Below, piece after piece: positions 33,194 to 44,200 of a stretch of 64,000 nt of DNA (position 1 is its first letter; every line of letters begins with the position of its first letter). A program made the position numbers and the translations under genes. The DNA comes from Opisthorchis felineus (Eukaryota > Platyhelminthes > Trematoda > Opisthorchiida > Opisthorchiidae): assembly GCA_004794785.1 (NCBI GenBank), contig SJOL01006479.1, positions 466,284 through 530,283 on the forward strand, read 5' to 3'. Below the pieces are notes generated by a model. It had not been told where the DNA came from. It searched no databases and saw nothing but the letters and a program-made list of their open reading frames with translations.

Positions 33194-35669
33194 GTGAGTT
33201 CTATTTTGATTAGCAGTATTCTACTGTACACTGCTCTGTTTTAGCTGACATCGATTCCCGATATTGAAGCCAAACGACAACACATGAATAAGTGGGTGGC
33301 AATGAACACGCGTGACAAGATTAAAAACCTTATCCCGCCTGGTGTTTTGTCGGCCAACACACTATTGTCTCTAATCAGTGTAATATACTTTAAAGATAAA
33401 TCGCGGTCTAATGATTTCATTGAATTTGCACAGGCAAATGGCAATCAGCCTTCTTGGAAGATCTTACCTATCCAGGGGAATTTTATTGCTTAGACGGTGA
33501 GAAAGTAAAGATGGAAATGATGTATGTAGAAGCTGACTTCCCCTACGTTTCCTGGGATATATGTGACGCAAATGCCATCCGGTTACCTTTTAGAGATAGC
33601 GAGTAAGTCGTCAGAAAATAATAACCTTCTCACCTGCAAATTATCTCTTACCACGTATACTGAAAAGTCGTGATGATTTGGTTGCCCTCATAAAGAATTG
33701 GCGTCTTGATATCAGACCTGTAAGACGTCATAGCTTATCACTTGACTGCTTGCAGTATCTAAAACCCAGTCCGCATTGCCGGGTATATTGTGCGTTTGCG
33801 CAAGACGGATTTGCACGGGTGCTGAAACTGGTTGCACTGACTGAGTGGTTAAGTGAGTCATTGAAACTGGAGAGCTTAGCAGTAGTGATATCGGATGATC
33901 TGACATGATACGCAGCATTACTAACTGACTGTCTGATTTCCAGTTGGCAGATGTTGATTATGCTACCCAACGAGAAGGATGGACTGAACAAATCGGTTGA
34001 TCATCTCCGTAAACCTGGAATTCTTGAAAGGTTGCTAAAAGTGGACTTAATCGAACAGAATATCATCGTACACCTTCCCAAGTTCAAGCTTTCCGAGGGT
34101 GATCCACTAGACGCCAAGGAATTGTTAATTCAATGTGGGATCCATGATGTATTCGACTCTGCGAAAGCGAATCTGTCAAAAATATGCGCGGATGAACGAC
34201 TTTTTGTATCCGATGTTCTGCATAAGTCTATCTTGGAGGTGAGCGACATGTTACCCGCCTATCGTACTTTTGTAGCTGCCTCACAATTGTATACCGATAT
34301 AATTTCAATTGTTCAGCTGATATACATAAGTCGATTTGGTACCATTCCCTAAATCCGCGCATTTTCATCGTGAATTGTTGCACGGTAACAATCCAGTTGG
34401 ATACTTTGATAAGTCGCGCCGAGCTAAAAGGTCTAACTTGTGAATGTTTACACGTTGACCAGGTTGCCAACCTTGAGTGATATTTAAACACCACTTTCTG
34501 CCATGCATCATGGTTGTTAGCACTATCACCCGTCTGGTACGTACGCAGACTGGTCTGGAACATCCAAGATGATATCAACGCTCCGACGATCTGAAAGAGC
34601 TCCATACACCTTCGACAGCCCACGACCGGTTTCGGCCTTCTTGGGGCTCATCAGATAGGCGCAATCCCCAAGTTTCTGTAAATGTTATGTTCTACTTGAA
34701 CCCAAATTAGACCGATTTCGACAAACACTCATTCGCATATCAATTTAGTTTTCACGGAATACTCAACTGAATCACTGGTTTATGGTATTCTTTAGTTGAG
34801 TGTATTTGTCGAAATTTGGGTTCAAGTAGAACATAAGGTTGACGAAAACTCAGGAACTGCACCTATCTGATGAGCCACAAAAAGGGTGAGACCAATCGTG
34901 AGCTATCGAAGAGTTCTCAGCAAACCTTGTGATTAGTTTCCTTTATGAAAATATACTGCGATACCTCGAATGTCGTACCTTGGAACATGAGGTGGACTTT
35001 GTGCAGCATACTCAGTTAAAGAATATCATAAAAGAGAGATCCAGTTGAGTCTCCCGTGAAAACTAAATTGATATGCAAATGAGTGTATTTGTCAAGTTCC
35101 ATAAACCCATCGTCCTGCACTGGACGTTGCTGGAATGGTTGCCTAGTATGTTCGAAAACTGAGCGTTTCGGAGCTCAGCTTGAGTTTTTCCGAATGCTTG
35201 GAAAGACTTTGTGGTTATCTCAAGAAAGCAGGCTTCGTTGGTCAGTGGAATGGACGAGGAAAAAAATTTGAACACTTTACGTCACAGGTGTGATCCCTGT
35301 TTTAAAAGGGACGCTCATGTTTAAACGGATGAAACAGTCCTATTTCGACGATGCTGTTGAGCCTGTGGAGTTAGGTTAATCAGTATTTGCTGTGAAAAAC
35401 GAATCATTTTTAACATAATTAAACCTCCCATTATATTATATTGTTGATTCACTCCGGTAATTAAATGCTCCACAATTCTGTCCGATCTTACTCAGATTGA
35501 CGAAGAGGGTGCAACTGCTGCTGTCGCTACTGTTTTTATGGCAGTCGGGGCCTCCTGTTTTGGAGGGCTTCCAGCATTTATGGTAGATCACCCGTTCTTC
35601 ATTGCCCTTGTCTGTGACACAACGGTTCCGGTCTTTGTTGGACATGTGACGAAACCGGAATATCCATGA
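32824..35669 (+). CDS. SERPIN: Serpin (serine protease inhibitor family), five exons seen
   Basis: Exons: 32824-33193, 33245-33395, 33434-33602, 33944-34238, 35496-35669, about 385 codons, the usual serpin length. Landmarks in order: [15 protein letters not shown] (helix A), [14 protein letters not shown] (strand 6B/helix B), [41 protein letters not shown] across an intron, [49 protein letters not shown], the hinge [12 protein letters not shown], and C-terminal [12 protein letters not shown] with PVFVGHV. The hinge has the small residues of inhibitory serpins, which trap proteases by loop insertion. Counting from the hinge puts P1-P1' near Ala-Ser, which would suggest elastase-like targets (inference). 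No signal peptide is visible. Two oddities occur: a 1-nt frameshift at about 32880-32885, where a missing T in 'ctttaatc' would restore the frame, and an AT..AG intron at 33396. It is either a young pseudogene or an allele with assembly errors. Confidence 0.88.
33245..33395 (+). CDS. Serpin exon 2
   Basis: Follows a 51-nt GT..AG intron. It encodes [10 protein letters not shown] through ISVIYFK and ends in phase 1 at 'tttaaag', directly before ATaaat instead of GTaaat. Confidence 0.85.
33434..33602 (+). CDS. Serpin exon 3
   Basis: Encodes [18 protein letters not shown] through LPFRDS, phase 1 in and phase 2 out, with donor GA|gtaagt. The frame is open only if the 38-nt segment 33396-33433, which carries in-frame stops, is removed. 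Confidence 0.85.
33944..34238 (+). CDS. Serpin exon 4
   Basis: Follows a 341-nt intron. It encodes [35 protein letters not shown] and [12 protein letters not shown], ending in phase 0 at GAG|gtgagc. Confidence 0.9.
34613..35097. repeat. Head-to-head pair of hammerhead repeats in last serpin intron
   Basis: One copy (34613 to about 34790, ribozyme on minus strand) is followed by an opposite copy (about 34800-35097). The second carries a plus-strand hammerhead at 34861-34906 with CTGATGAG intact, but GAAA mutated to GAGA and the ACCGGT palindrome lost. The pair is a long imperfect palindrome able to fold in the serpin pre-mRNA. Confidence 0.75.
34618..34660 (-). ncRNA. Hammerhead ribozyme, near-intact copy in serpin intron (antisense)
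   Basis: Minus strand: GCCUAU / CUGAUGAG / GCCC..GGCC / GAAA / ACCGGU / C / GUGGGC. All core bases are kept. Stem I pairs over 6 bp with two U-G pairs, but stem II has one C-C mismatch. It is antisense to the serpin transcript. Confidence 0.7.
35496..35669 (+). CDS. Serpin terminal exon with reactive centre loop
   Basis: Acceptor 'cttactcag' at 35495. The exon begins [15 protein letters not shown] (hinge) and ends [13 protein letters not shown] plus TGA (35667-35669). It carries the strands 4B/5B signature FMVDHPFF. Phase 0 matches exon 4. The intron between them is 1257 nt, by far the longest of the gene. Confidence 0.9.
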   Translation: MDEEGATAAVATVFMAVGASCFGGLPAFMVDHPFFIALVCDTTVPVFVGHVTKPEYP

Positions 35670-38600
35670 AGAATAGTTGTGTCCGTATTTTATTGCTTTG
35701 CATCGCATTATTTCGTGACTGCTTTGGTTCTCCTTTTTATTAATTCCCACCAACCGCAAATTATCACGGCCGAGATGACTTGGAACAGCTTAAAAATTTA
35801 CAAAGCAAATCAATTTTAGCTCACAATTCTTCATGCTTCCTCGCTTTAATCGGCAAACTCGGCGAGGAGACTGGACCTCATCTTACTGCATGTGTAATCG
35901 ACTAACCTCTACTGGAAGCTTTCCATGATACCCCTAAAGGCTGTCACACCGGACTGGACGGTAAATGCAAGTCATCTGGTCACCCTGGAGACCAGTTCCC
36001 TAAGATCCTATATTACAGTGGATGTGTGGTAGTATCCACCGATCATCTTTGAGCCAGAGGTCCTATATGGTCCCGTAATCTAATTTGAACACCCCAACAT
36101 TATCCTGATCACCGTGCAACCAGACTAAGAATAACATCCCTGAGACTGACTGCTCCGTTCTCCTCTGGTCAACCCTAGTAACAAGCCATGCACGTGCGTC
36201 CGTAACAAAAGCTCTGTGAACTCCAAAACCCTGTCCCTTCGGTGTGTTAGCCGACATAGGCAACCAGCGTTGAAACTTGGACTACTTTCAGGACGTTGAG
36301 AAACGAAAAGCGCAGGGACGAATAACGAAGATAAGCCATTCAAGCATGCGTGTTCCTGCTCGACATCATAGCACAATGCTGATCCCTGCACATCCAGTCG
36401 CAGCAGCTTATGTGATACTTGTGTTGCGCATCCGAAAATAGAAAGGTCTAGTTGAGTGTGTTGAGGAACTTTGAGTCACGCGTAGGCTTGATGATCCCGA
36501 ATATCAAGAGGAAGAAATGGGTTCGAAAATCTTCGGTACTATTTACACAAAAGTGAGCAAACTTATACAGCAAACCTCAATCATCCACGTTCGTGGCGAC
36601 AACAAGCACACATGTCTGTCACTGACCGGTACAGTGTAGTGTCAAGGTTCACACCCCAAACACCGGCGAGCGGAATGTTGGCTCGCTAGTGTGGGTTGCG
36701 GTCGTCACTTCCGAGGACAGTCTAGCGGTTCTGATCGGCGGTGCGACTGCACGAAAATCATGACAGCACAGGTTAGGGCAGTCTCAGCTAACGGGACACG
36801 AACACACATACGTAAGGTAGCAGGTTGGTGGCGCACATTCGCACATACACACAGATGCTACTACACCACTGTAGGACGGGGCGGCCTTTGTGGAAAGGTG
36901 AGTGGCGGGACGGATGAGCAAAAAAGGTAGAGATAAAAATACCTGGACGGAGTAAGCAAATGAATAATCAATTGTGTGATTATCCTATATACGTCCTAAA
37001 TCCTTGTCTACCTGAGATAAGTTCTTGATCCCCAAAATAAACTTCTCATTGTTCTCTATCACACAAGTACCAAATAGCTGTTTGGTGAAACTCTCAGTAA
37101 TTTGTTGCAAGAAACTAAAGCCTCAGGCATTAGTGTGTTTGCACAAGAGTAGCTTTGCACAGGCTGGATTGGGTAGGTGGAACGTGACAGACACAGACAA
37201 TGAGGAATGTTTTTTGTGGTCGCTTCCTGGCGACAGACTTCATTTGCAATATAAACTTCACAAACTAACTAAACACGGGACGAAATATACCATATTGTTA
37301 TCAGTTATACATGGCAGCAATCGATCGGTGCCGGTCGCTGCTTCCAAACTACTTACGCTGAATTCGATCGTCAACTTGTCTGGTTTAGACTTTCAAGATC
37401 ACAAAAAATGTGTAGGCCTCCGATAACCATTGAGCAGCTTTTGGAGCTCATGATGATGAGCATGGTTACGACGATGATGGAGGGCAGAGGGACCGATGAA
37501 AATTCGGACGCACTGGTGGGGCGACACGGATTAGACTAGCTGTAGGAGAGTGCACATCACGGAGCGCAAGTAGTGATAAGGCGTAGCACACGAAGGAAAT
37601 CTTAGACCACCATACCACTCGCATGCTGTTTATAGCTAACAATGTTGACGAAACACAGTGAGCTGTTAGACAGCGGAAAAAACGTCTGTTCTCAGTTGCT
37701 CGACGTAGCGGACGTTCTTAGGCGTCTGTAGTCCGCCAGGATCTGTTCGACCGCCGACTGAACATCCGGGGAAGGTGTTCAAAGTCCTAAATTTTCCAGC
37801 TGCAATGATTTAAACAGCAAATTGGTTTAGCACAAAACCTTGAATGGAGTAACCAAGACGGGATACTTATACTGACAATATGAATTGCTAGGGAGGATTC
37901 TTGAGCTTTTTCAGGACTTTCCCAGTTGTGTGGTTGTCAAATTACTTTGCCCTACGAAATCTGCTGATGGTGACTACACGTAATATGAAACCACTGTGCC
38001 ATCTGATGTTCTGACATCTCTGTTTCTCCTCGGTACACTGTAAGTGAACGCAGTGACTGTCGCCTGAACGAGGTACTGTGCAACGCAGAATCTCTCTGTG
38101 GAGCCTTTTATAATATTACTGCTGGAAGCCTTGTCCTTCGCAGGAACGAGCTGAACGAACGTCCTCTTGGTGCATGGATTATAGCTGACAGGCTGAACCC
38201 AACTAGACCGGTGCTAAGAAGACAATGGCTCCACCATCCCTGAATGTTTCAACCTTGCATCCAAAACTTCAGGTAAACGTCGAATGTTGAAACGCACTTT
38301 GTGAGGATACACACCGGATTATCCGTTTATGTTACTCCAATGATCACAGTTCCATTTCCAAATGGTTCTACCATAAGTAAACGTACGGCAAATAAGGAAA
38401 ACCAATTTTCTTCAATCATTCTAAGTAGTATCAGGACATCACTTGCCACTTTCCTATACCACTACATTGTACTAAAATAGGTCACTCCAACTCTCCCTCA
38501 ACGTTTTCCGAATATATGACCCGTACGTGTGACACACATGCACGTGTCACACAACCAACCACTCACGTTGCTCCCAAGCGCGTTAGCACATGCACGCTCA

Positions 38601-40074
38601 GTCGCATGCGCTGACCTGTCCGACTGCCCCGCTCTAAATCGCCTGTCAATTCATGGTCCGACTTGCACTCTTATCGAGCGGGCGAATGCACCCAGCAGGC
38701 TTATCCAGGATAAGGAAACACAACCAACAAAGTTTTATCTAGAAAGCTTCTCTGACATGTGAACCTCATCCTATTCGACGAAAATTTAGTTCATGCTCCT
38801 GTCACTGTCTACGTGACTCCCCTACAATGAACACTTGTGCGTTCATTAGTGTTTTTTTTTTCAAAATGAATGTGCATCATAACTAGTGCTGATGTGCTGA
38901 CCGGTGCTAATGTTATTTCATTAGTTTATATTAGGTAAAACAGTCGCAAACGAAATGATGCATAGTTCTTGCAATGTGACTCTGAAACAAAGCAATAGAG
39001 AAATATCTGTTGATATCGACATCCCCTACAATGAATTTAGCGACGATTGTCTACTGCTGATAGTGGCAATTTAGCCTCATTCTGCATGACGGCGAGGTGA
39101 CCCCCCTTCAAGACAACCGCTTTGTACGCGCATTTGATTCCGTCATTCAGCTGGTAGGTCGTCTGTGATACATTGGACGGGATACCAAACTTGCTAAGAG
39201 ACCTTGAATGAATAAAAACTAATAATCGAAAACTCGCATTTAACTTTGACCTGATCATATCCTACACACTTGCAGAACAACAGGCTTATTTGTCATCGAT
39301 TTTTACCGAACGTCTGTCCTGCAAATGTTTAGAACAAGTCTTATGCAAGTTTTACATTCACACATGAAATGATGACATCTCCCGGTCGGTTGGTGCAATG
39401 TAGCGAACATACTTGGTATTTTAGTCCCACAAACTCCCCACACATAATGCGTGCTTTAAAAAGGTCTTGGCCGGTTGAGCAACAGTAGTCTGCCACACCA
39501 TCACGCGAGTGCCTACACTTCTGAGTTCCTGCAACGAAATTCAGTGCTTTTTTTTGAGGAAATACATTTATCTACTGAGAAATTCTCCATCACAAAAAAG
39601 CCTTTGTTGATGCTTACGGGTTTGCCACCAAGACTTTGTGGGTGTTCCGTTAGAACTGTTTGAATAGTGAGACAGTGCATCAGTAGTCGTTGTGTCGTAT
39701 ATGTAGAAAGATGAAATAAGTATGCGAGCGCCACCTGCCACCAGTTGGTTGATGTGGGAATTCGTCCGACCTCGAAAATTAGACAGTTAGAAAGTACTGA
39801 GTTGTAACTGACGGTCCGCGCTTCTGGCAGTAGTGGAGTCAGAAACATTCACAATCGCATCACATAACTGCTCTGACACATGCGTGAGTCTGTGAGACCC
39901 GCATAGATGACGGTCGACCGAAGGAGCAGAAACAACTAACGCGGACGGACATCCGCTTTTCTATCACATACATGACACTGAAACAGTTCGGCGCGATGAA
40001 AACCAATGCTCGATAGAATTATCTATCGAACAATGTGGTCCTTTCAGAATAGAACTCACTATTCGCAAAATGCA
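35670..40074. other. Intergenic, nothing recognised
   Basis: About 4.4 kb. A 133-codon plus frame at 37025-37426 is the longest. It shows no known motif or strong splice sites. A small perfect palindrome (TGTGACA/TGTCACA) lies near 38528-38550. Confidence 0.45.
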
Positions 40075-40400
40075 CTCGTCTGCAAACTAATTTGGGTTTA
40101 ACGGCAGGATCAACTGAATATCTCATTTACGGTATTCTTCTGCACAAAGACCGCCTCATGTGGTACGACATTCGAGATATCATAGTACATTTTCTGGGCG
40201 AAACACATTGCTCAAAGGGTTGCTGAAAACGTGCTGACAACCGACTTCAGTTTTCGTTATTCTTCAGGTTCATCAGATAGGTGCAGTCCCGGAGCACACA
40301 TTAACTCCAATGCAAATCGTACGCAATTCGCGAAATACACTCATTTGCAAGCTGATTTGATTCTGACGGGAGACTTAACTGAATTCCAACTAAGGGCGCA
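40075..40400 (-). repeat. Hammerhead repeat, decayed tandem junction
   Basis: The unit body (40081-40200: 'accgcctcatgtggtacgacattc') is followed by a decayed hammerhead region (40235-40285) and the next unit's start ('aaatacactcatttgcaa' at 40337). Minus-strand CTGATGA survives, but stems II and III are lost, so there is no ribozyme. Confidence 0.7.
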
Positions 40401-40919
40401 CAAGAGGTAGAGAAAAAACTATATGTAGAGGTTTGGTAAACAATCCACCGAATGTGGGTCACTTGCCCGTCCATTATAATCAGGTGTGCAAGACAGAGAA
40501 TAGATTGAAGATCAATTGCTTCAGTTCCTCGTAGGAAAATGAAGAAGCGCAACGACTAGGAAAAACCCGCCAGGGGAGAAAAACTAGTCCGTGTATCTGT
40601 ACATTTTAAGAGATAAAATACACAAATGTGCAGGCAGGTGCAAAGATATGAGAAATTGGAATCTGGTGGGAGTAGAGCAAAAGCACAAACAACAACAGCA
40701 ACGGTAGTGCACAGAGAGGAAAGAGCCAACAGACGAAAAACGATCTGATCATTTGCGGGTAAATGCAACTGTTTGAGGAAGTATCGGAGACTGTTGGAAG
40801 GTAGAGGGCAGTAACCTAGCTACGTGGAAACGGATCACCACCGTGTAAATTCCTATGGCAGATGCCTACGTAAGAAAAAACGGATGGGGGAGAAACTAAC
40901 GCCCCCCTGTGGTATGAAT
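40401..40919. other. Downstream flank of the pericentrin-like gene
   Basis: Presumed 3' UTR/intergenic DNA. No consensus AATAAA was found close to the stop on the minus strand. Confidence 0.35.
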
Positions 40920-41226
40920 TTATCTGAAGGAAAATCGTTGACTCCGAAAGCGAGTATCAACGGAAGGGCCAACTGAGCTGCCGGTTGAAGACCGTGCAGA
41001 GGTAAGTCTACTGGTACCACGGTGCTCTGTGGATGGTCGCGGACGGGTAGTGGTCAAAGGAGACGGGCTGGATTTGGTAAAATTAGGTTGGTGGTGAAGC
41101 GCTGTGGTTGAGTAACTCCCCCTTGTCTGTCCGGTCGTCATGGAGTGCGACAACGGCTGCGCCTGAGAGGGACGCGTCGGGGAGGGGCGTGTCTGGGTGG
41201 TGCTCGATCGAAATCCCACATCCGAA
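40920..41226 (-). CDS. Pericentrin-like terminal exon
   Basis: 307 nt, phase 2 in, acceptor 'attcctatttcag', stop TAA at 40920-40922. The sequence is Ser/Thr/Pro/Arg-rich ([18 protein letters not shown] at the start; [10 protein letters not shown] at the end), a basic disordered tail as found after PACT in AKAP9. The ~96-nt intron before it could be read through in frame, so intron retention is possible. Confidence 0.8.
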
Positions 41227-44200
41227 CTGAAATAGGAATAGATTAAATCAAGTATTAGACCTAAGGGTTCCTTGCTGGACACATAATAACTGATGGACTG
41301 GTGAATGCAGAGTCGAGCTTACTAATGCGAACTGGGGAGTACACTCGGGATGGTCCGGGTTGAGCCGGTAGTCAGTGTAGGCATGTTGAGGCACAATGTG
41401 GTTGTTGGTATTACTGTGTTGGCAGAATTCAGATAATGCGGAGGAAACCGGGTGAGAGGGGAAGAGTGCACAGGACCAGCGAAGTATTGCGGAGTGCCAC
41501 TGGACAAATTTTCTAGTCTGCTAGTTGTGTTCACTGCTGGACCGGTGGTGGCTGATAGGGCCGGGGTGGGCTTTTGGATTGTGGATAACGAATCACCGGT
41601 GCTCGGTCGAATGGGGGCGGATGAGTGTAAGCCTGAACGTCGCCATCGATTCATCATATGGCGCATGCTGATAGGCGAGATGGACAAAACGAGGGTAACA
41701 GTTGATAAAAACACTCAAAACGTTTTGGCAATAATCAAATTAATAAGTAGATATATACATCTCTGATCAATGCAACGCCTGGAACTGCAAATAACAGTAC
41801 GGAAATTTGGTGCGCAACAGCGTCACCTAGTGATCACGCATTAGCGTGTGATTCACTGGAATAGAACCACTCATCACGTGATGGTGTATCCTGTGGAACT
41901 GGTACACGTGATAAAAATCGAGACAAAAACAAGCTTTGATGATACGATGCTACTTAAAATATTCATTGTATACAGATACATGCATATTCCGACCCACCCT
42001 CGTCTTCGCCAGCTTTTGTGTCTTACAAACGGTATTGCTACTCTTGTCGGTCCCTGGCTTGCTGTTCCAACACTACTGTAAATCAGTGACCGGGAGTCCG
42101 GCTGACCTCTTCGTTCATCCTTTAAAGTACTGTGGAGGACTCACGGGCAAATCCCACTGAACGGTGGGTTATGCCAAACAAACCGGATGGTGTATGGAGC
42201 AAAAGGGTTCGAAATCACCAACAAAGATGCGTCAGCAGCACAGGGCCCTGAAGTTGAGACTGGGACTACCGTTCTGGGTTGTGGCGTTTGTGTACCAGAG
42301 ACACGCTGGTTTGCAGCGTGTTTACAAACGATAGAGAGAATCCTAGGATGACGGTCACGCATTGGAGGCAATGGCCTAACAAGTTCACTGAGGTCGAATT
42401 AATCCATAATGGGAATTCGGACTGCTATGCATTTATGGAGGTGCATAAATCCATGTGCATCGCTTGATGCATTCTTGAGTCGTCTATCTGCCATTAAACA
42501 TTAGTGCTTTTCATCCCGAGGTCTTCATCTGACTACAGCCGCTGAAACGGCTGAGTTCAACGACCACAGCCTATATATTTTGTTACCCAGTCACAAACAC
42601 TATGACCCAGAGAAAAGGGTTCTGCGAGATGGACAGTTCACAGACAAATGACATACGTGTCCTAGCCACGGGAACCTGTAGGTTGTAACTGGCCCACCAA
42701 TCGTGAGACACTTTTTGCTCACTTTCCTCCTCCATCTCACGTATCACAGCAATATTGGGCCGATGTTCTTACCACATCCGAGCAATGAATTTGAAGACAC
42801 CGAATACTACTTGGGCAGTTGATTAATGTGAAAAGCAAACGACTTCCCACCACATACCGGTAAATGACCTGCGCCGTGCGCGCTGCCGCACGAAATCGGC
42901 GGATAGGTGCAGACACGGTTGGGGGTGAAAACCCATCGCCAGAATCCGTAGCGGCAAGAGATGCCTGATCTGAGTAGACGCTAAAGTCCGGACGACCGAG
43001 GCTAGCCACCACAGCTTCTTCGGGGTATTGGAATCCACCAAGCAGTAGCAGTAAATAACGCTTTTGGAACGTTAACGCTCGCCTGTAGCTCTCTGACCGG
43101 AGATATCGTGCGTGGATGTTTCGGAACTGGGCGAGGAAGCAATGGGAGATGAATTAGGCGACTACTGAATACGTAATATGTAGATCATAAATTAGCCGAG
43201 TATTAACGGAGCTGAGCTGGTCTGGCACTGTTAATTAGCATTGGAATATAACACTTAAACGGTTACTTAGAGAGAGGATGCAAAATCTCTCCAACGAGCA
43301 GCCGGAACTTTCGCACAACGTATTGGCAATCACACCTGACCACTCGTAACTCTTCAGTAGGCAAAGTGTACCGAGATTTGTGCGGGCTATGTGAGTGGAG
43401 CAGAAAATGAACTTACCTCTTCATCAACGTCATCACTGTACTGGGTAAATTTGGGAGTCGAGTGAATAAGTATAGCGCAAACAGCACCAAAAGGTCAATT
43501 CATAGTCAGTCATCTAAGAACGTGTTTCCCACAAACTGAGGCTTTCGATCACTAGTATCTACGTTGAATATCGCAATGTCAGACAACGGTGGGATAGCAT
43601 CCTTTGTGTTCCCTGAAGTATTCAAAGACCAATTCTAGTGATTTCTTCGCGTTTAACCGAAGCTCGACATCAAAGTAACAAACCTGTCGGTGCTCCCCTC
43701 ACTCCGTGGTGCTAACAAACGAGACAGAAACGGCAAATATGGATTTCGGACGCCCAAGCAGATGCCGCTCACTCTGGGAATTGCGGGTGAAACGGATATT
43801 CTTCATGTGGCGAAACGGTGTAACACATCGCCGGAACTTAATCAGCCTCCCAAATGAAGCATTCGCCGTAAATAAATACACTCATTTGCATACCATCACG
43901 AGAGACTCACCCGAATCTCAGGTGAATCTCTGGTTTATGATATTCTTTTTCAGCAACCTTGTGAGCAGCGCGTTACGTCTAGATGGCCTATTGACTACTT
44001 GCTTTACACCTTCCTTCGATTCGTGTATTCCAAGGTAGCACGATAGACCCACCTGACATCATTCACCGACGAGAGTAGAAACCATTCGAAGTATCAAATG
44101 AAGAAAGCGCGTACAGATTTATAGAGAACTCGGGCGTATGCAAACAGTAGCTGACATTATGGCAGTTTACCTGTCATCTGAATGGCATATATGTGTGCAT

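Noticed and set aside
37025..37426. 133-codon plus frame as a gene
   Set aside because: No motif, no convincing acceptor or donor, and no poly(A) signal tied to it. It was left as unannotated sequence.
38523..38552. Palindromic TGTGACA/TGTCACA site as a regulatory element
   Set aside because: Single short occurrence with no gene nearby; likely chance.
40235..40290. Active hammerhead on the minus strand
   Set aside because: CTGATGA and a GAAA remain, but stem II and the ACCGGT stem III are lost.
40920..41714. Two Ser/Thr/Pro-rich frames as separate small genes
   Set aside because: They join in phase to each other and to the PACT exon, so they are the 3' exons of one gene.
42141..42375. Minus-strand frame with acceptor 'gaacttgttag' in the right phase to be the last pericentrin exon
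   Set aside because: Its product does not continue the PACT domain. The exon at 41323-41667 has the same entry phase and completes PACT precisely. It could at most be an alternative terminal exon.
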